Of a stretch of DNA of 17,998 nt, positions 1 to 6,878 are shown in pieces; position 1 is the stretch's first letter; each line of letters starts with the position of its first letter. This DNA comes from JBNJGT01 sp046496745. GTDB taxonomy: Archaea > Nanobdellota > Nanobdellia > Woesearchaeales > JACJVW01. The stretch covers positions 1 to 17,998 of the forward strand of contig JAWOGQ010000091.1 in the NCBI GenBank assembly GCA_046496745.1, written 5' to 3'. Under the pieces are notes generated by a model. That model did not search any database. It had not been told where the DNA came from and saw nothing but the letters and a program-made list of their open reading frames with translations. Made by a program: the position numbers and the translations under genes.

Positions 1-2135
1 GTGAGGATGGTTTTTGTCTCATCTCCTATGATCATGCCGATGACTTCATCTTTTGCAAGCCTTATGGCGCTTACACCCCTGGCGGTCCTTCCAACAGGCC
101 GGACATCAGACTCCTTGAACCTGACAGCTTTTCCGTTACGAGTAGCAATCATGATCTCCTTGTCCCCTTCAGTGATATTGGCACCGATGAGCTCGTCTCC
201 TTCAGTAAGGTTTATTGCGATTATCCCTGTCTTTCGTGGCCTTGAGAAGTGCTGGGCTTCTACTTTCTTGATTATCCCTTTACGGGTGCACATGACCACG
301 TACTTGTCATCGAATGAGCTGATAGGAAGTATCGCGTTGACTCTCTCGTCTTTTGCAAGGTTTATCATGTTAACGATGGCTGAACCGCGTGATTGCCTGT
401 TTGCAAGTGGTAATCTGTAGACCTTTAGCCAGAAGAGATTTCCTTTATTCGTGAAGAAAAGCAGGTAATCATGTGTGTTTGCTATGAATAGGTCCTCAAC
501 AAAATCCTCTTCTTTCTTGCCTGTGGCAATCACTCCTTTTCCGCCTCTCTTCTGTTCACGATATGTGTCTGTCTGGAGGCGCTTGATATAGCCCTGGTGA
601 GTGATGCTTACTATCATGTCTTCCTTTTCTATGAGGTCTTCTATATCAGGATTATAGTTGTCAGCAACATCGATTATCTCGGTTCTCCTCTCATCCCCGT
701 ATTTTTTCTTTATTTCCTGTGTCTCTTCTTTGATGATACCGTAGATCTTTTGCTCGTCTGACAGGATTGCTTCAAGTTCCTGGATGAGCTTCATGGTCTC
801 GTCATAATCGGTTCTGATCTTTTCCCTTTCCATTGAAGAGAGCTTTTGAAGGCGCATCTCAAGGATTACCTTTGCCTGTTTCTCGCTTAAGGAATAATCC
901 TGCATGAGGGTTTCTCCTGCTTCTTTCGGATCACGGGATTTCTTTATCTTTTCAATGACTTCGTCGATGTTTTTGAGGGCAATAAGGAGTCCTTCAAGGA
1001 TGTGGGCCTTTTCTTTCGCCTTCATCAGGTTGTATTCTGTACGCTTCGTTACTATTACTTTCCTGTGCTGTATGAAGTTATGGATGAGTTCTTTGAGATT
1101 AAGTGTCTTAGGCTCATTGTCCACCAGGGCAAGCATGTTTATCGCAAAACTGTCCTGGAGTCTTGTATGCTTGTAGAGTTGGTTCAGGAGAACGGTCTCG
1201 TTGGTGCCGTTCTTTATCTCAAGGACAATCCGCATTCCTGTCCTGTCAGATTCATCACGGATGTCGGTTATCCCTTCTATGCGCTTATCCTTTACAAGCT
1301 CGGCAATGTTTTCCAGAAGCTGGGCCTTATTGACCTGGTAGGGGATTTCTGTGATGACTATCTGCTCGCCGCCTCTTTTGCGATCTTCCATGTGGTGCTT
1401 GCACCTGACGATTGCACGGCCTCTTCCTGTCATGTATGCAGCCTTTACGCCTGCGGTTCCCTGGAGGAGCCCGCCTGTTGGGAAATCAGGTGCTTTGACG
1501 TGATGCATAAGCTCCTGGATGGTTATGTCCTGATTATCTATCATTGCACAGACAGCGTCAGCGACTTCTTTGAGGTTATGAGGGGGCATGTTTGTTGCCA
1601 TCCCTACAGCGATCCCTGCTGTGCCGTTGATGAGGAGCTGGGGTATCTTTGATGGAAGGACTGTGGGTTCCTTGGTGCTGCTGTCAAAATTTTCCATGAA
1701 TTTGACAGTCTCTTTGTCAATGTCCTCGAGCATCTCTTCAGCGAGGGGGGCCATGCGTGCTTCAGTGTATCGCATTGCAGCTGCACTGTCTCCGTCGATG
1801 CTTCCAAAGTTGCCCTGGCCGTCGACGAGCATATATCTCAAGGAGAAAGGCTGGGTCATCCTTACAAGGGTGTCATAGATGGAAGCGTCACCATGAGGGT
1901 GGAATTTAGCCATGCAGTTACCAACGACATTCGCTGATTTCCTGTAAGGTTTATTATGGAATACACCAGTTGTATGCATGGTGTAGAGAACACGCCTGTG
2001 GACCGGTTTTAATCCGTCCCTTACATCAGGGAGGGCTCGCCCTACAATGACGCTCATTGCATAGTCCATGTAGGACTTTTTCATCTCCTCTTCAATCTCT
2101 TGTGAGATAATCTTTTCGCTGTTTTCTGCTTCCAT
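1..2135 (-). CDS. gyrA: DNA gyrase subunit A (3' end outside window)
   Basis: Breakage-reunion subunit of DNA gyrase, which with GyrB introduces negative supercoils using ATP. About 711 codons are visible from the ATG at 2135; the last beta-propeller blades lie beyond the window edge. Visible landmarks are YAMSVIVGRALPDVRDGLKPVHRR near residues 25-48 (given as a landmark, not a full alignment), the quinolone-pocket segment HPHGDASIYD (79-88), the active-site Tyr123 in AAMRYTEAR, and the GyrA box QKRGGKG at 528-534. The box is specific to gyrase and argues against ParC. The residue equivalent to E. coli Ser83 is Ala84, while the Asp87 equivalent is kept (Asp88). A TATA box at 2174-2181 predicts a 16-nt leader beginning GGGAG. 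Archaeal gyrases are generally regarded as acquired from bacteria. No gyrB is visible here. Confidence 0.97.
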   Translation of the reverse strand, partial: MEAENSEKIISQEIEEEMKKSYMDYAMSVIVGRALPDVRDGLKPVHRRVLYTMHTTGVFHNKPYRKSANVVGNCMAKFHPHGDASIYDTLVRMTQPFSLRYMLVDGQGNFGSIDGDSAAAMRYTEARMAPLAEEMLEDIDKETVKFMENFDSSTKEPTVLPSKIPQLLINGTAGIAVGMATNMPPHNLKEVADAVCAMIDNQDITIQELMHHVKAPDFPTGGLLQGTAGVKAAYMTGRGRAIVRCKHHMEDRKRGGEQIVITEIPYQVNKAQLLENIAELVKDKRIEGITDIRDESDRTGMRIVLEIKNGTNETVLLNQLYKHTRLQDSFAINMLALVDNEPKTLNLKELIHNFIQHRKVIVTKRTEYNLMKAKEKAHILEGLLIALKNIDEVIEKIKKSRDPKEAGETLMQDYSLSEKQAKVILEMRLQKLSSMEREKIRTDYDETMKLIQELEAILSDEQKIYGIIKEETQEIKKKYGDERRTEIIDVADNYNPDIEDLIEKEDMIVSITHQGYIKRLQTDTYREQKRGGKGVIATGKKEEDFVEDLFIANTHDYLLFFTNKGNLFWLKVYRLPLANRQSRGSAIVNMINLAKDERVNAILPISSFDDKYVVMCTRKGIIKKVEAQHFSRPRKTGIIAINLTEGDELIGANITEGDKEIMIATRNGKAVRFKESDVRPVGRTARGVSAIRLAKDEVIGMIIGDETKTIL

Positions 2136-2173
2136 TCTTGAGAAATCTCCCGGTAAATATGAATTTTAGGGGC

Positions 2174-2181
2174 TTTATAAA
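2174..2181 (-). promoter_or_regulatory. TATA box of gyrA
   Basis: TTTATAAA lies so that position +23 after its last base is 2151, giving a 16-nt leader GGGAGATTTCTCAAGA before the ATG. A second AT-rich box (about 2224-2239) further upstream could be an alternative promoter in either direction. Confidence 0.5.
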
Positions 2182-2267
2182 GTTTTTGATGAGGATTTGC
2201 AGCTTTGAAAGGGCTTATCAGGATATATTTTATAAAAGGTTTCTAGATCCAGGAGTATACAAAAAGC

Positions 2268-2308
2268 ACAACTAGTCCTTAAAATAATAACATTTATATA
2301 CTAGTTGT
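2268..2308. promoter_or_regulatory. Inverted repeat flanking a TATA box; operator-like
   Basis: Perfect 9-bp arms ACAACTAGT (2268-2276) and ACTAGTTGT (2300-2308) face each other across 23 bases. Each arm contains the self-complementary hexamer ACTAGT, with starts 29 bp apart (2271 and 2300). The TATA box TTTATATA (2293-2300) sits directly against the right arm. A dimeric repressor bound here would block TBP/TFB. The downstream gene looks like a winged-helix protein, so autoregulation is a reasonable inference. Confidence 0.5.
2293..2300 (+). promoter_or_regulatory. TATA box, leaderless promoter of the 2323 gene
   Basis: TTTATATA; the base 23 after its last base is the A of the ATG at 2323, so the transcript is predicted to be leaderless. 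Confidence 0.6.
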
Positions 2309-2322
2309 ATCAATATGTTACC

Positions 2323-2730
2323 ATGGTCGTACTGTATGATCGCTTCAACTTTCCTGATGATGTATTCGAGATTATATTTGCAACCAAGCAACAGATAATC
2401 GTTGGAAGGGCACTTATAGAGTATATGAAGGATAATAGTGGTGAACTGAATAAATCGCAGATGTCTCTTTTTGCCACTTCCCTGCATGATGGCGAACTTA
2501 CCACTACTGTGCAAGACGGTGAATACAAGGGAAGGACAGTGAAACTGACATACAATAAGAGGCAGTTCTATGATCGGATACTGACACCTTTCAAGACGAT
2601 GGGAATGATTGATTATGACATGTATAAGAAGGTCTATACACTTTCAGACAAGTTCAACTCAGACATGATCAAGATAGGCCAGAAATGGCTTGAAGAACTA
2701 AAGAAACCTGCAAAGAACATATTCAGATAA
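2323..2730 (+). CDS. Probable winged-helix DNA-binding protein, 135 aa
   Basis: I do not recognise a named family. The reading frame is open from a TTG at 2305, but the ATG at 2323 (MVVLYDRFNF) is preferred because it lies at the predicted transcription start of the TATA box at 2293-2300. The protein is soluble and mixed alpha/beta. A helical N-terminal half (residues about 12-55) is followed by a segment resembling the recognition helix and wing of winged-helix regulators: LTPFKTMGMI, then KKVYTLSDKF (about residues 88-111), the common pattern L..G.I....Y.LT. The promoter is flanked by a perfect inverted repeat, which fits an autoregulated transcription factor. That function is an inference from fold pattern and context only. 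Two strong hairpins begin at the stop codon. Confidence 0.75.
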   Translation: MVVLYDRFNFPDDVFEIIFATKQQIIVGRALIEYMKDNSGELNKSQMSLFATSLHDGELTTTVQDGEYKGRTVKLTYNKRQFYDRILTPFKTMGMIDYDMYKKVYTLSDKFNSDMIKIGQKWLEELKKPAKNIFR

Positions 2731-2786
2731 TGGCTCCCCGTATCTATTCTTACCCACCCAACCCAACTCGCCATTGGGGAGCCATT
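2729..2786. repeat. 11-bp inverted repeat starting at the stop codon
   Basis: AATGGCTCCCC (2729-2739) is perfectly complementary to GGGGAGCCATT (2776-2786) with a 36-base loop. It overlaps the TAA stop of the upstream gene. The loop contains ACTCGCC (2766-2772), which can pair with the left arm of the next hairpin. Confidence 0.7.
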
Positions 2787-2816
2787 TTCATCTTGCGTAG
2801 CACACCACAGGACCTT

Positions 2817-2841
2817 CGGGCGAGTTCTACTCGCCCGTTTT
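2817..2841 (+). terminator. GC-rich hairpin plus T-run
   Basis: CGGGCGAG (2817-2824), a 5-base loop, then CTCGCCCG (2830-2837) followed by TTTT. This has the form of an intrinsic terminator for the plus-strand gene. In archaea the T-run matters more than the hairpin, so the RNA structure could instead have another role. Confidence 0.5.
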
Positions 2842-2847
2842 CCACCC

Positions 2848-3189
2848 CTAAAAAAAGGTCATGAAGGGTATGGAGATTCCTACTAAGAACAAGATCGTTA
2901 TGATAATTGCTATTATGATGAACTGGGCTACCCAGATAAGAAGTGCGCTTATCCATCCTACACTGAAAGCGACCTTATAGATAAAAAGCAGGATTATGAA
3001 TAGTATCAATGGGCTTAGGGGGCCTAACATGTTGCCCAGGATGGCTGAAATCACCCAGAAGACGATGTGGATAAGGATTACTTTCAGGATGCTTGATCTC
3101 CCTCCGAGAAGGGTTGCTGCCAGGTGAAGGGGCAGTGCTGAGATTATTGCTGCAATGATTGCACCGATTATCAGCCATAGAAGATCCAT
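2848..3189 (-). CDS. Small integral membrane protein, 113 aa
   Basis: Unrecognised family. Almost the whole chain is hydrophobic, with about four membrane spans at residues 4-27, 36-56, 60-78 and 80-108. Few charged residues are present: Arg and Lys near residues 31-36 and one Lys near 71. There is no signal peptidase site and no obvious catalytic motif. It follows aIF5B on the same strand with a 37-base gap. A TATA-like sequence at about 3210-3217 is placed to give a leaderless transcript at the ATG. It may be co-transcribed with aIF5B or independent. The high Ile/Leu content and absence of a competing frame support a real membrane protein. Confidence 0.75.
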   Translation of the reverse strand: MDLLWLIIGAIIAAIISALPLHLAATLLGGRSSILKVILIHIVFWVISAILGNMLGPLSPLILFIILLFIYKVAFSVGWISALLIWVAQFIIIAIIITILFLVGISIPFMTFF

Positions 3190-3209
3190 CTATCCCATAA
3201 ATACACTGA

Positions 3210-3217
3210 AATATAAG
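3210..3217 (-). promoter_or_regulatory. Possible TATA box of the membrane protein gene
   Basis: CTTATATT on the minus strand in the short gap after aIF5B; the spacing predicts transcription starting within 2 bases of the ATG at 3189. Confidence 0.35.
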
Positions 3218-3226
3218 AATGTTTTG

Positions 3227-5005
3227 TCAGACTCCCCAGACAGGGTTGTTTTTCCTCTTGATATCTGCAATCTCCTTGAGGAGATCTTTTTCTTCCTGGG
3301 AGAGGAGTTTCTTGAATTCCTTGAATCTCTTGAATTCATCTTCACTGACAGCTGTGTAGAGGATGTCGTTCTCTTTGATCTGTCGCCCTACTATAACTCC
3401 TTCCATGGATACAGCTACTTCCTTGTTCTTTTCAGCCTCTTCGATATTCTTTTGTTCGTGCTGTATGCCTTTGACCCTTGTGATGGTCTTGCCGTCAAGG
3501 TTCATCAGGTTGGTGTTTGACTTGAGGACGCCTGCAAGGACATCCACCCCTACGACTGCAGGGTTGCACTGGCGGAAGATGTATCCTTCCATTATCCTGA
3601 GCTTTGCAGGTTTGGTAAGTTTCTTGTATTCTTCAGTCTCCTGTTCAAGCTGTTTTTGTTTTTGCCATTCAAACAGGTCATCAAGGAGTTTGTAGATGAT
3701 GTCATTTGTTATGATCTTTACCTCTGAGGGAGGTTGTTCTGACTTGACGTTGAAGCCAAGGATCACTGCGTATAATGGCTCTTTTTCGCAGTTTGTCTGG
3801 GCTTCTATGACATCCTTTTTTGATATGTCGCCTATTGATGCTCTTCTGATGGGAACCTCGTGCTCCCGCAAGAGTGTCATCAGAGCTTCCAGACTTCCGA
3901 TGCTGTCAGCCTTGATCACTATGCCTTCGTCATCCTTATCTACTATGACCTCTTCAATCTCTTCCTGAAGGTCATTCAGGACGTCTTCTTCGGTCTCTTT
4001 GGTGTAGACCGCAAGGGGCATACCAGCAATGACCTTGTCAAGCTCAGGGCCTGATATCTTGACTCCGCAGGCTGCGGTGATCTGCTTGACTGATTTGAAT
4101 TTTGCTTTCTTGTCACGTATCTCAGAGAGGGGAGCGGGTTCCAGAAGGGCTTTTACCCTGGTTGTTATTGGCTCATCCAGGCCACCTATCCCTATGAGGT
4201 CGTTGACATGGATTGTCCCGTCATAGATTATCACGTCGATAGTCTTTCCAAGGCCTTTCTCTTCTTTGACTTCAAGCACAACTCCTCTGGCAGGGCCACT
4301 AAGATTGCAATGAAGGCAGTCTTCCAGGAATCGTTGGGCAAGGCCGGATATTAGCATCAGTATCTCTGGCATTCCGATGCCTTGTTTTGCAGAGGTGGGT
4401 ATGATTGCCACCTGCTGGGTATAATCCTCTACCCTGTCATAACGTTCAGAATTCAGGCCAAACTCGCTTAGCTTTCCGACAAGCTCGTAGTGTTTTGTGT
4501 CAAGCTCTCGTTTGACATTGTCTGATTGCTTGTTTATGTTCTCAAGAAGAGGGCCTTTGAAATCTGTAAAACCTGAGATAAGGTCAATCTTGTTTGCGGC
4601 AACCACAAAAGGGGTCTTGCTTTTTTTCAGAATCTCCAGTGCCTCGATTGTCTGGGGCTTGAATCCTTCGTTTATATCCACAACAAGGATTGCAATGTCT
4701 GCCAGGTTCCCTCCTCTTTTCCTGAGGGAGGTGAAGGCTGCGTGGCCAGGGGTATCTATGAAAAGAAGACCTGGAATCGTGAATTTCATGCCGAGGCTGT
4801 CAAGGAGCTTTCCGCATATCTTTTTGATGGTATCAAGGGGAACGATGGATGCACCGATGGATTGGGTAATCTTTCCTGCTTCAGTGTTCACTATGGATGA
4901 ACCTCTGATTGAGTCGAGCAAGGTTGATTTTCCATGGTCCACGTGGCCCAGAGTAGTACATATAGGACTTCTTATCTCGGGGCCGGTTCCTTTCTTTTTT
5001 GCCAT
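3227..5005 (-). CDS. infB: Translation initiation factor aIF5B (IF2-like GTPase)
   Basis: GTPase that promotes ribosomal subunit joining and initiator tRNA placement. 592 residues is the normal archaeal length. The GTPase signatures are G1 GHVDHGKST (20-28), G3 DTPGH (84-88) and G4 NKID (138-141), followed by the beta-barrel domain II, a helix and a C-terminal barrel (EGYIFRQCNPAVVGVDVLAG region). No intein is seen. The start at 5005 (MAKKKGTG) is chosen because archaeal homologues begin about ten residues before the conserved IRSPI segment and because a TATA box at 5028-5035 makes this ATG leaderless. The frame stays open to an in-frame ATG at 5134, giving a possible 43-residue extension; I consider this non-coding RNA sequence. 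Confidence 0.97.
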   Translation of the reverse strand: MAKKKGTGPEIRSPICTTLGHVDHGKSTLLDSIRGSSIVNTEAGKITQSIGASIVPLDTIKKICGKLLDSLGMKFTIPGLLFIDTPGHAAFTSLRKRGGNLADIAILVVDINEGFKPQTIEALEILKKSKTPFVVAANKIDLISGFTDFKGPLLENINKQSDNVKRELDTKHYELVGKLSEFGLNSERYDRVEDYTQQVAIIPTSAKQGIGMPEILMLISGLAQRFLEDCLHCNLSGPARGVVLEVKEEKGLGKTIDVIIYDGTIHVNDLIGIGGLDEPITTRVKALLEPAPLSEIRDKKAKFKSVKQITAACGVKISGPELDKVIAGMPLAVYTKETEEDVLNDLQEEIEEVIVDKDDEGIVIKADSIGSLEALMTLLREHEVPIRRASIGDISKKDVIEAQTNCEKEPLYAVILGFNVKSEQPPSEVKIITNDIIYKLLDDLFEWQKQKQLEQETEEYKKLTKPAKLRIMEGYIFRQCNPAVVGVDVLAGVLKSNTNLMNLDGKTITRVKGIQHEQKNIEEAEKNKEVAVSMEGVIVGRQIKENDILYTAVSEDEFKRFKEFKKLLSQEEKDLLKEIADIKRKNNPVWGV

Positions 5006-5027
5006 TTTCGCTTGGGATATGTGGTTC

Positions 5028-5035
5028 CTTTTAAA
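5028..5035 (-). promoter_or_regulatory. TATA box of aIF5B
   Basis: TTTAAAAG on the minus strand; 23 bases after its last base is exactly the A of the ATG at 5005, so the aIF5B mRNA is predicted to be leaderless. Confidence 0.6.
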
Positions 5036-5054
5036 TGTTTTTAGGGTTAAGAAG

Positions 5055-5135
5055 AAAAAAATAGGGGGCAATGAAGGACTCAGGATGTAGGGGGAGGGAG
5101 GGGTTGTTCGAGAAGAACTATCCCGAGTCCTCATT
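5055..5135 (-). ncRNA. Candidate small stem-loop RNA upstream of aIF5B
   Basis: This lies in the longest gene-free stretch (5006-5340). On the minus strand AATGAGGACTCGGGAT (5135-5120) pairs with ATCCTGAGTCCTTCATT (5086-5070) over 16 base pairs, with one G-U pair and one bulged U. The G-U pair exists only in the minus-strand RNA, which indicates the strand. The loop has a small hairpin GTTC/GAAC (5118-5106) and a C-rich single strand. A run of seven Ts follows at 5061-5055, typical of archaeal termination. A TATA box with an A-rich BRE-like flank (5158-5165) predicts transcription starting at 5135, the first paired base. It could instead be a structured 5' leader of aIF5B. No known RNA family is recognised. 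Confidence 0.5.
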
Positions 5136-5157
5136 AAGTAGTGGTAAACAAGATTAG

Positions 5158-5165
5158 TATATAAA
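5158..5165 (-). promoter_or_regulatory. TATA box of the candidate RNA
   Basis: TTTATATA on the minus strand preceded by CCAAAATA, a good BRE plus TATA. The base 23 downstream is 5135, the first base of the stem. An ATG at 5134 in frame with aIF5B lies one base later. The sequence is also TATA-like on the plus strand, where it has no well-placed target. Confidence 0.5.
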
Positions 5166-5310
5166 TATTTTGGTAGTATTTGTCCCTATTTGGTTAGAAC
5201 TATCTGTGGGAGGGAATTTGGGGAAGGACATAATTTCCTATTATTTAATAAAAAAGGAAATTTAATGGGTAAAACTCAATTAAAGGGTAAAACCCGGGCT
5301 ATTCATTATC

Positions 5311-5318
5311 TTTTTAAA
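5311..5318 (+). promoter_or_regulatory. TATA box of trm1
   Basis: TTTTTAAA; 23 bases after its last base is the A of the ATG at 5341, predicting a leaderless mRNA. Just upstream are two copies of GGGTAAAAC (5267-5275 and 5285-5293), 18 bp apart, which could be a regulator site or chance. The rest of 5166-5310 shows only AT-rich sequence, a weak 7-bp inverted repeat (5232-5262) and no gene. Confidence 0.55.
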
Positions 5319-5340
5319 ATAAAACACATTCCAGGGGCAT

Positions 5341-6387
5341 ATGCCTGAAAAGATTAGTGAGGGTTCTGTGAGTCTGCACGTGTATACAGGAGATATATCA
5401 AAAGAGCTTCCTGTGTTCTATAACCCTGATATGAAGCTGAACAGGGACATAACTATTGAAGTGCTCAAGGCAGCAGGTCGGCCTTTGGATGTAGGTCTGC
5501 CTTTGGCTGGATCCGGGGTAAGGGGTGTCAGGATACTCAAGGAAGTACCAGAGATGACTGTATATATGAATGATAATAATGAAAAGGCAATTGAGCTTAT
5601 CCATAAGAATCTTGAGTTGAATTCATGCTCAGCAGAAGTCTTTGGGAAGGAAGCGAATGACTTTCTCGCGGAACGTTATTATGATTATATTGATGTTGAT
5701 CCATTCGGAAGTCCTAATCCTTTCCTGGATACTGCATGCCGCAGGATCAGGAGAAAGGGGATTCTTGCTGTGACTGCAACCGATACAGGGTGCCTTTGTG
5801 GAACATACCCTAAAACTTGCTTTCGGAAATACTGGGCCAAACCCTTGCATAATGAGCTCATGAAAGAGATTGGCCTGAGGATCCTTATCAGGAAGGTGCA
5901 GCTTATGGGCATGCAATATGATAAGGCGTTGATTCCAATCATCTCATATTCTAAGGATCATTATTTTCGTGTTTTCTTTGAGGTGCGAAAAGGTAAGCAG
6001 AAGTGTGATGAGGTCATCCGCCAGTATGGCTATCTTATCGTGGATCAGGAAGGGTTTCGTTCTGGCAGGGATGTTTTCAATTCCGGGGATGACTATGCCG
6101 GGCCTTTATGGCTGGGGCCGCTTGCAACATCTTTTCTTGACCAATTGTATGGAGAATTCCTGGAGACTCTCAAGGAGGATTATGCAAATGAAATCCCTTT
6201 CTTTCATGATATCCCCACACTATGTAAGGAGGCGGGTGTTCGGGCTATACCTTTCACTCAGATGGTTGAGAAGATCAGGGCAAAGGGTTATCTGGCTAGC
6301 AGGACGCACTTTGCAAAACAGGGTATAAGATCTGATATACCCAAAAAAGAATTGATAGAAATCCTAGCCGAGGGCCCGGCTGACTGA
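5341..6387 (+). CDS. trm1: tRNA (guanine-26 N2) dimethyltransferase
   Basis: SAM-dependent enzyme forming m2,2G at position 26 of tRNA. 348 residues is slightly short for an archaeal Trm1. Visible are the N-terminal FYNPDMKLNRD segment, the SAM-binding loop AGSGVRGVR (56-64), the catalytic motif DVDPFGSP (118-125), VTATDTGCLCGTYPK, and AGPLWLGPL from residue 253. Many Trm1 proteins carry a metal-binding cysteine cluster just before AGPLW; here that stretch (about 219-252) has a single Cys. The C-terminal winged-helix part contains RTHF and ends in a short acidic tail. It is leaderless by promoter spacing. Its last 24 bases overlap the 3' end of aEF1-beta on the other strand. Confidence 0.95.
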   Translation: MPEKISEGSVSLHVYTGDISKELPVFYNPDMKLNRDITIEVLKAAGRPLDVGLPLAGSGVRGVRILKEVPEMTVYMNDNNEKAIELIHKNLELNSCSAEVFGKEANDFLAERYYDYIDVDPFGSPNPFLDTACRRIRRKGILAVTATDTGCLCGTYPKTCFRKYWAKPLHNELMKEIGLRILIRKVQLMGMQYDKALIPIISYSKDHYFRVFFEVRKGKQKCDEVIRQYGYLIVDQEGFRSGRDVFNSGDDYAGPLWLGPLATSFLDQLYGEFLETLKEDYANEIPFFHDIPTLCKEAGVRAIPFTQMVEKIRAKGYLASRTHFAKQGIRSDIPKKELIEILAEGPAD

Positions 6388-6639
6388 TTCGACCTGAACT
6401 GAATTCACGTCTTGAACTTCTGAGATGTCCTGTTCAAGCTGTTCAGTATCACCAAGGTTCTCATCCATGCTGAAGGTTATGTTCACGGAGTTGAGTCCGA
6501 AAGCGACAGGCTGGGTCTCTGTTTTCTGTACGGTTCCACCAAACTGGACTATCTTTTCTTTAGCTTCTTCTTCGATCTTCTGCAGGTCCTTCTCTGGTCC
6601 TTCAGGCATGATCTTTATTCCAACAATAACATGTGCCAT
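6364..6639 (-). CDS. ef1b: Elongation factor 1-beta (aEF1B)
   Basis: Nucleotide exchange factor for aEF1A, a small single-domain protein corresponding to the eukaryotic EF1B-alpha catalytic domain. 91 residues is the usual archaeal size. The fold pattern is clear: VIVGIKIMPEG at the start, the central PVAFGLNSVNITF strand segment, and the C-terminal QDVNSVQVESVSRALG typical of the family. It follows the zinc-ribbon gene with a 9-base gap; its Shine-Dalgarno GAGGTGA overlaps the upstream stop codon, so the two are an operon and probably translationally coupled. The gene ends inside the 3' end of trm1 (24-base antisense overlap). Confidence 0.95.
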   Translation of the reverse strand: MAHVIVGIKIMPEGPEKDLQKIEEEAKEKIVQFGGTVQKTETQPVAFGLNSVNITFSMDENLGDTEQLEQDISEVQDVNSVQVESVSRALG

Positions 6640-6648
6640 TTGTTCACC

Positions 6649-6819
6649 TCAATTTGGTCCTATAAACCCGCATTCAGGGCATTCGTACTTTGCTACTATC
6701 TGCCTGCAATGCTTACAACGGACAACTTCATACTTATTGCATCCAGGACACATGAAAATAACGCTCCCTTCGTCATTCGTGATATCTTTCTTGCATGATA
6801 TGCATGTTTTCTTTACCAT
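6649..6819 (-). CDS. Zinc-ribbon protein paired with aEF1-beta, 56 aa
   Basis: Small archaeal zinc-finger protein of the family (COG2888, HVO_2753-like) normally encoded beside aEF1-beta and thought to bind RNA or the ribosome. Four CxxC motifs are visible, CISC, CPGC, CKHC and CPEC, enough for two zinc sites. The frame extends to a TTG at 6840, but the ATG at 6819 is the start because AGGAGG lies 8 bases before it. A TATA box at 6856-6863 predicts transcription from the first A of that AGGAGG. First gene of the operon with aEF1-beta. Confidence 0.92.
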   Translation of the reverse strand: MVKKTCISCKKDITNDEGSVIFMCPGCNKYEVVRCKHCRQIVAKYECPECGFIGPN

Positions 6820-6855
6820 TATGAATTCCTCCTGATCCAAAAAAATGCTGACTCT

Positions 6856-6863
6856 TTTATAAA
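6856..6863 (-). promoter_or_regulatory. TATA box of the zinc-ribbon/aEF1-beta operon
   Basis: TTTATAAA within a 10-bp palindrome (6855-6864). The predicted start at 6833 gives a 14-nt leader that begins with AGGAGG. Confidence 0.6.
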
Positions 6864-6869
6864 ACTTTC

Positions 6870-6878
6870 TTAATACGG
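6870..6878. repeat. Target-site duplication, left copy
   Basis: TTAATACGG, identical to 7027-7035 and directly adjacent to the element's left end. With the preceding C the match is 10 bases. Confidence 0.75.

Noticed and set aside
1002..1652. Long plus-strand open frame of 216 codons inside gyrA
   Set aside because: It is antisense to the conserved GyrA core, has no family resemblance and no promoter.
5064..5104. G-rich runs suggesting a G-quadruplex on the plus strand
   Set aside because: Only three closely spaced G-runs are present; a fourth would need a loop of over 20 bases, and the minus-strand hairpin explains the region better.
5070..5135. Box C/D guide RNA (ATGAGGA and CTGA are present)
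   Set aside because: The two boxes would be buried in the long stem, the C box deviates from the consensus, and no internal C'/D' pair is seen.
5232..5262. 7-bp inverted repeat AATTTCC/GGAAATT
   Set aside because: It is short and AT-rich in an AT-rich spacer, so it is expected by chance.
5267..5293. Direct repeat GGGTAAAAC twice, 18 bp apart, upstream of the trm1 TATA box
   Set aside because: It could be a regulator site, but two 9-mers are too little evidence without comparison of relatives.
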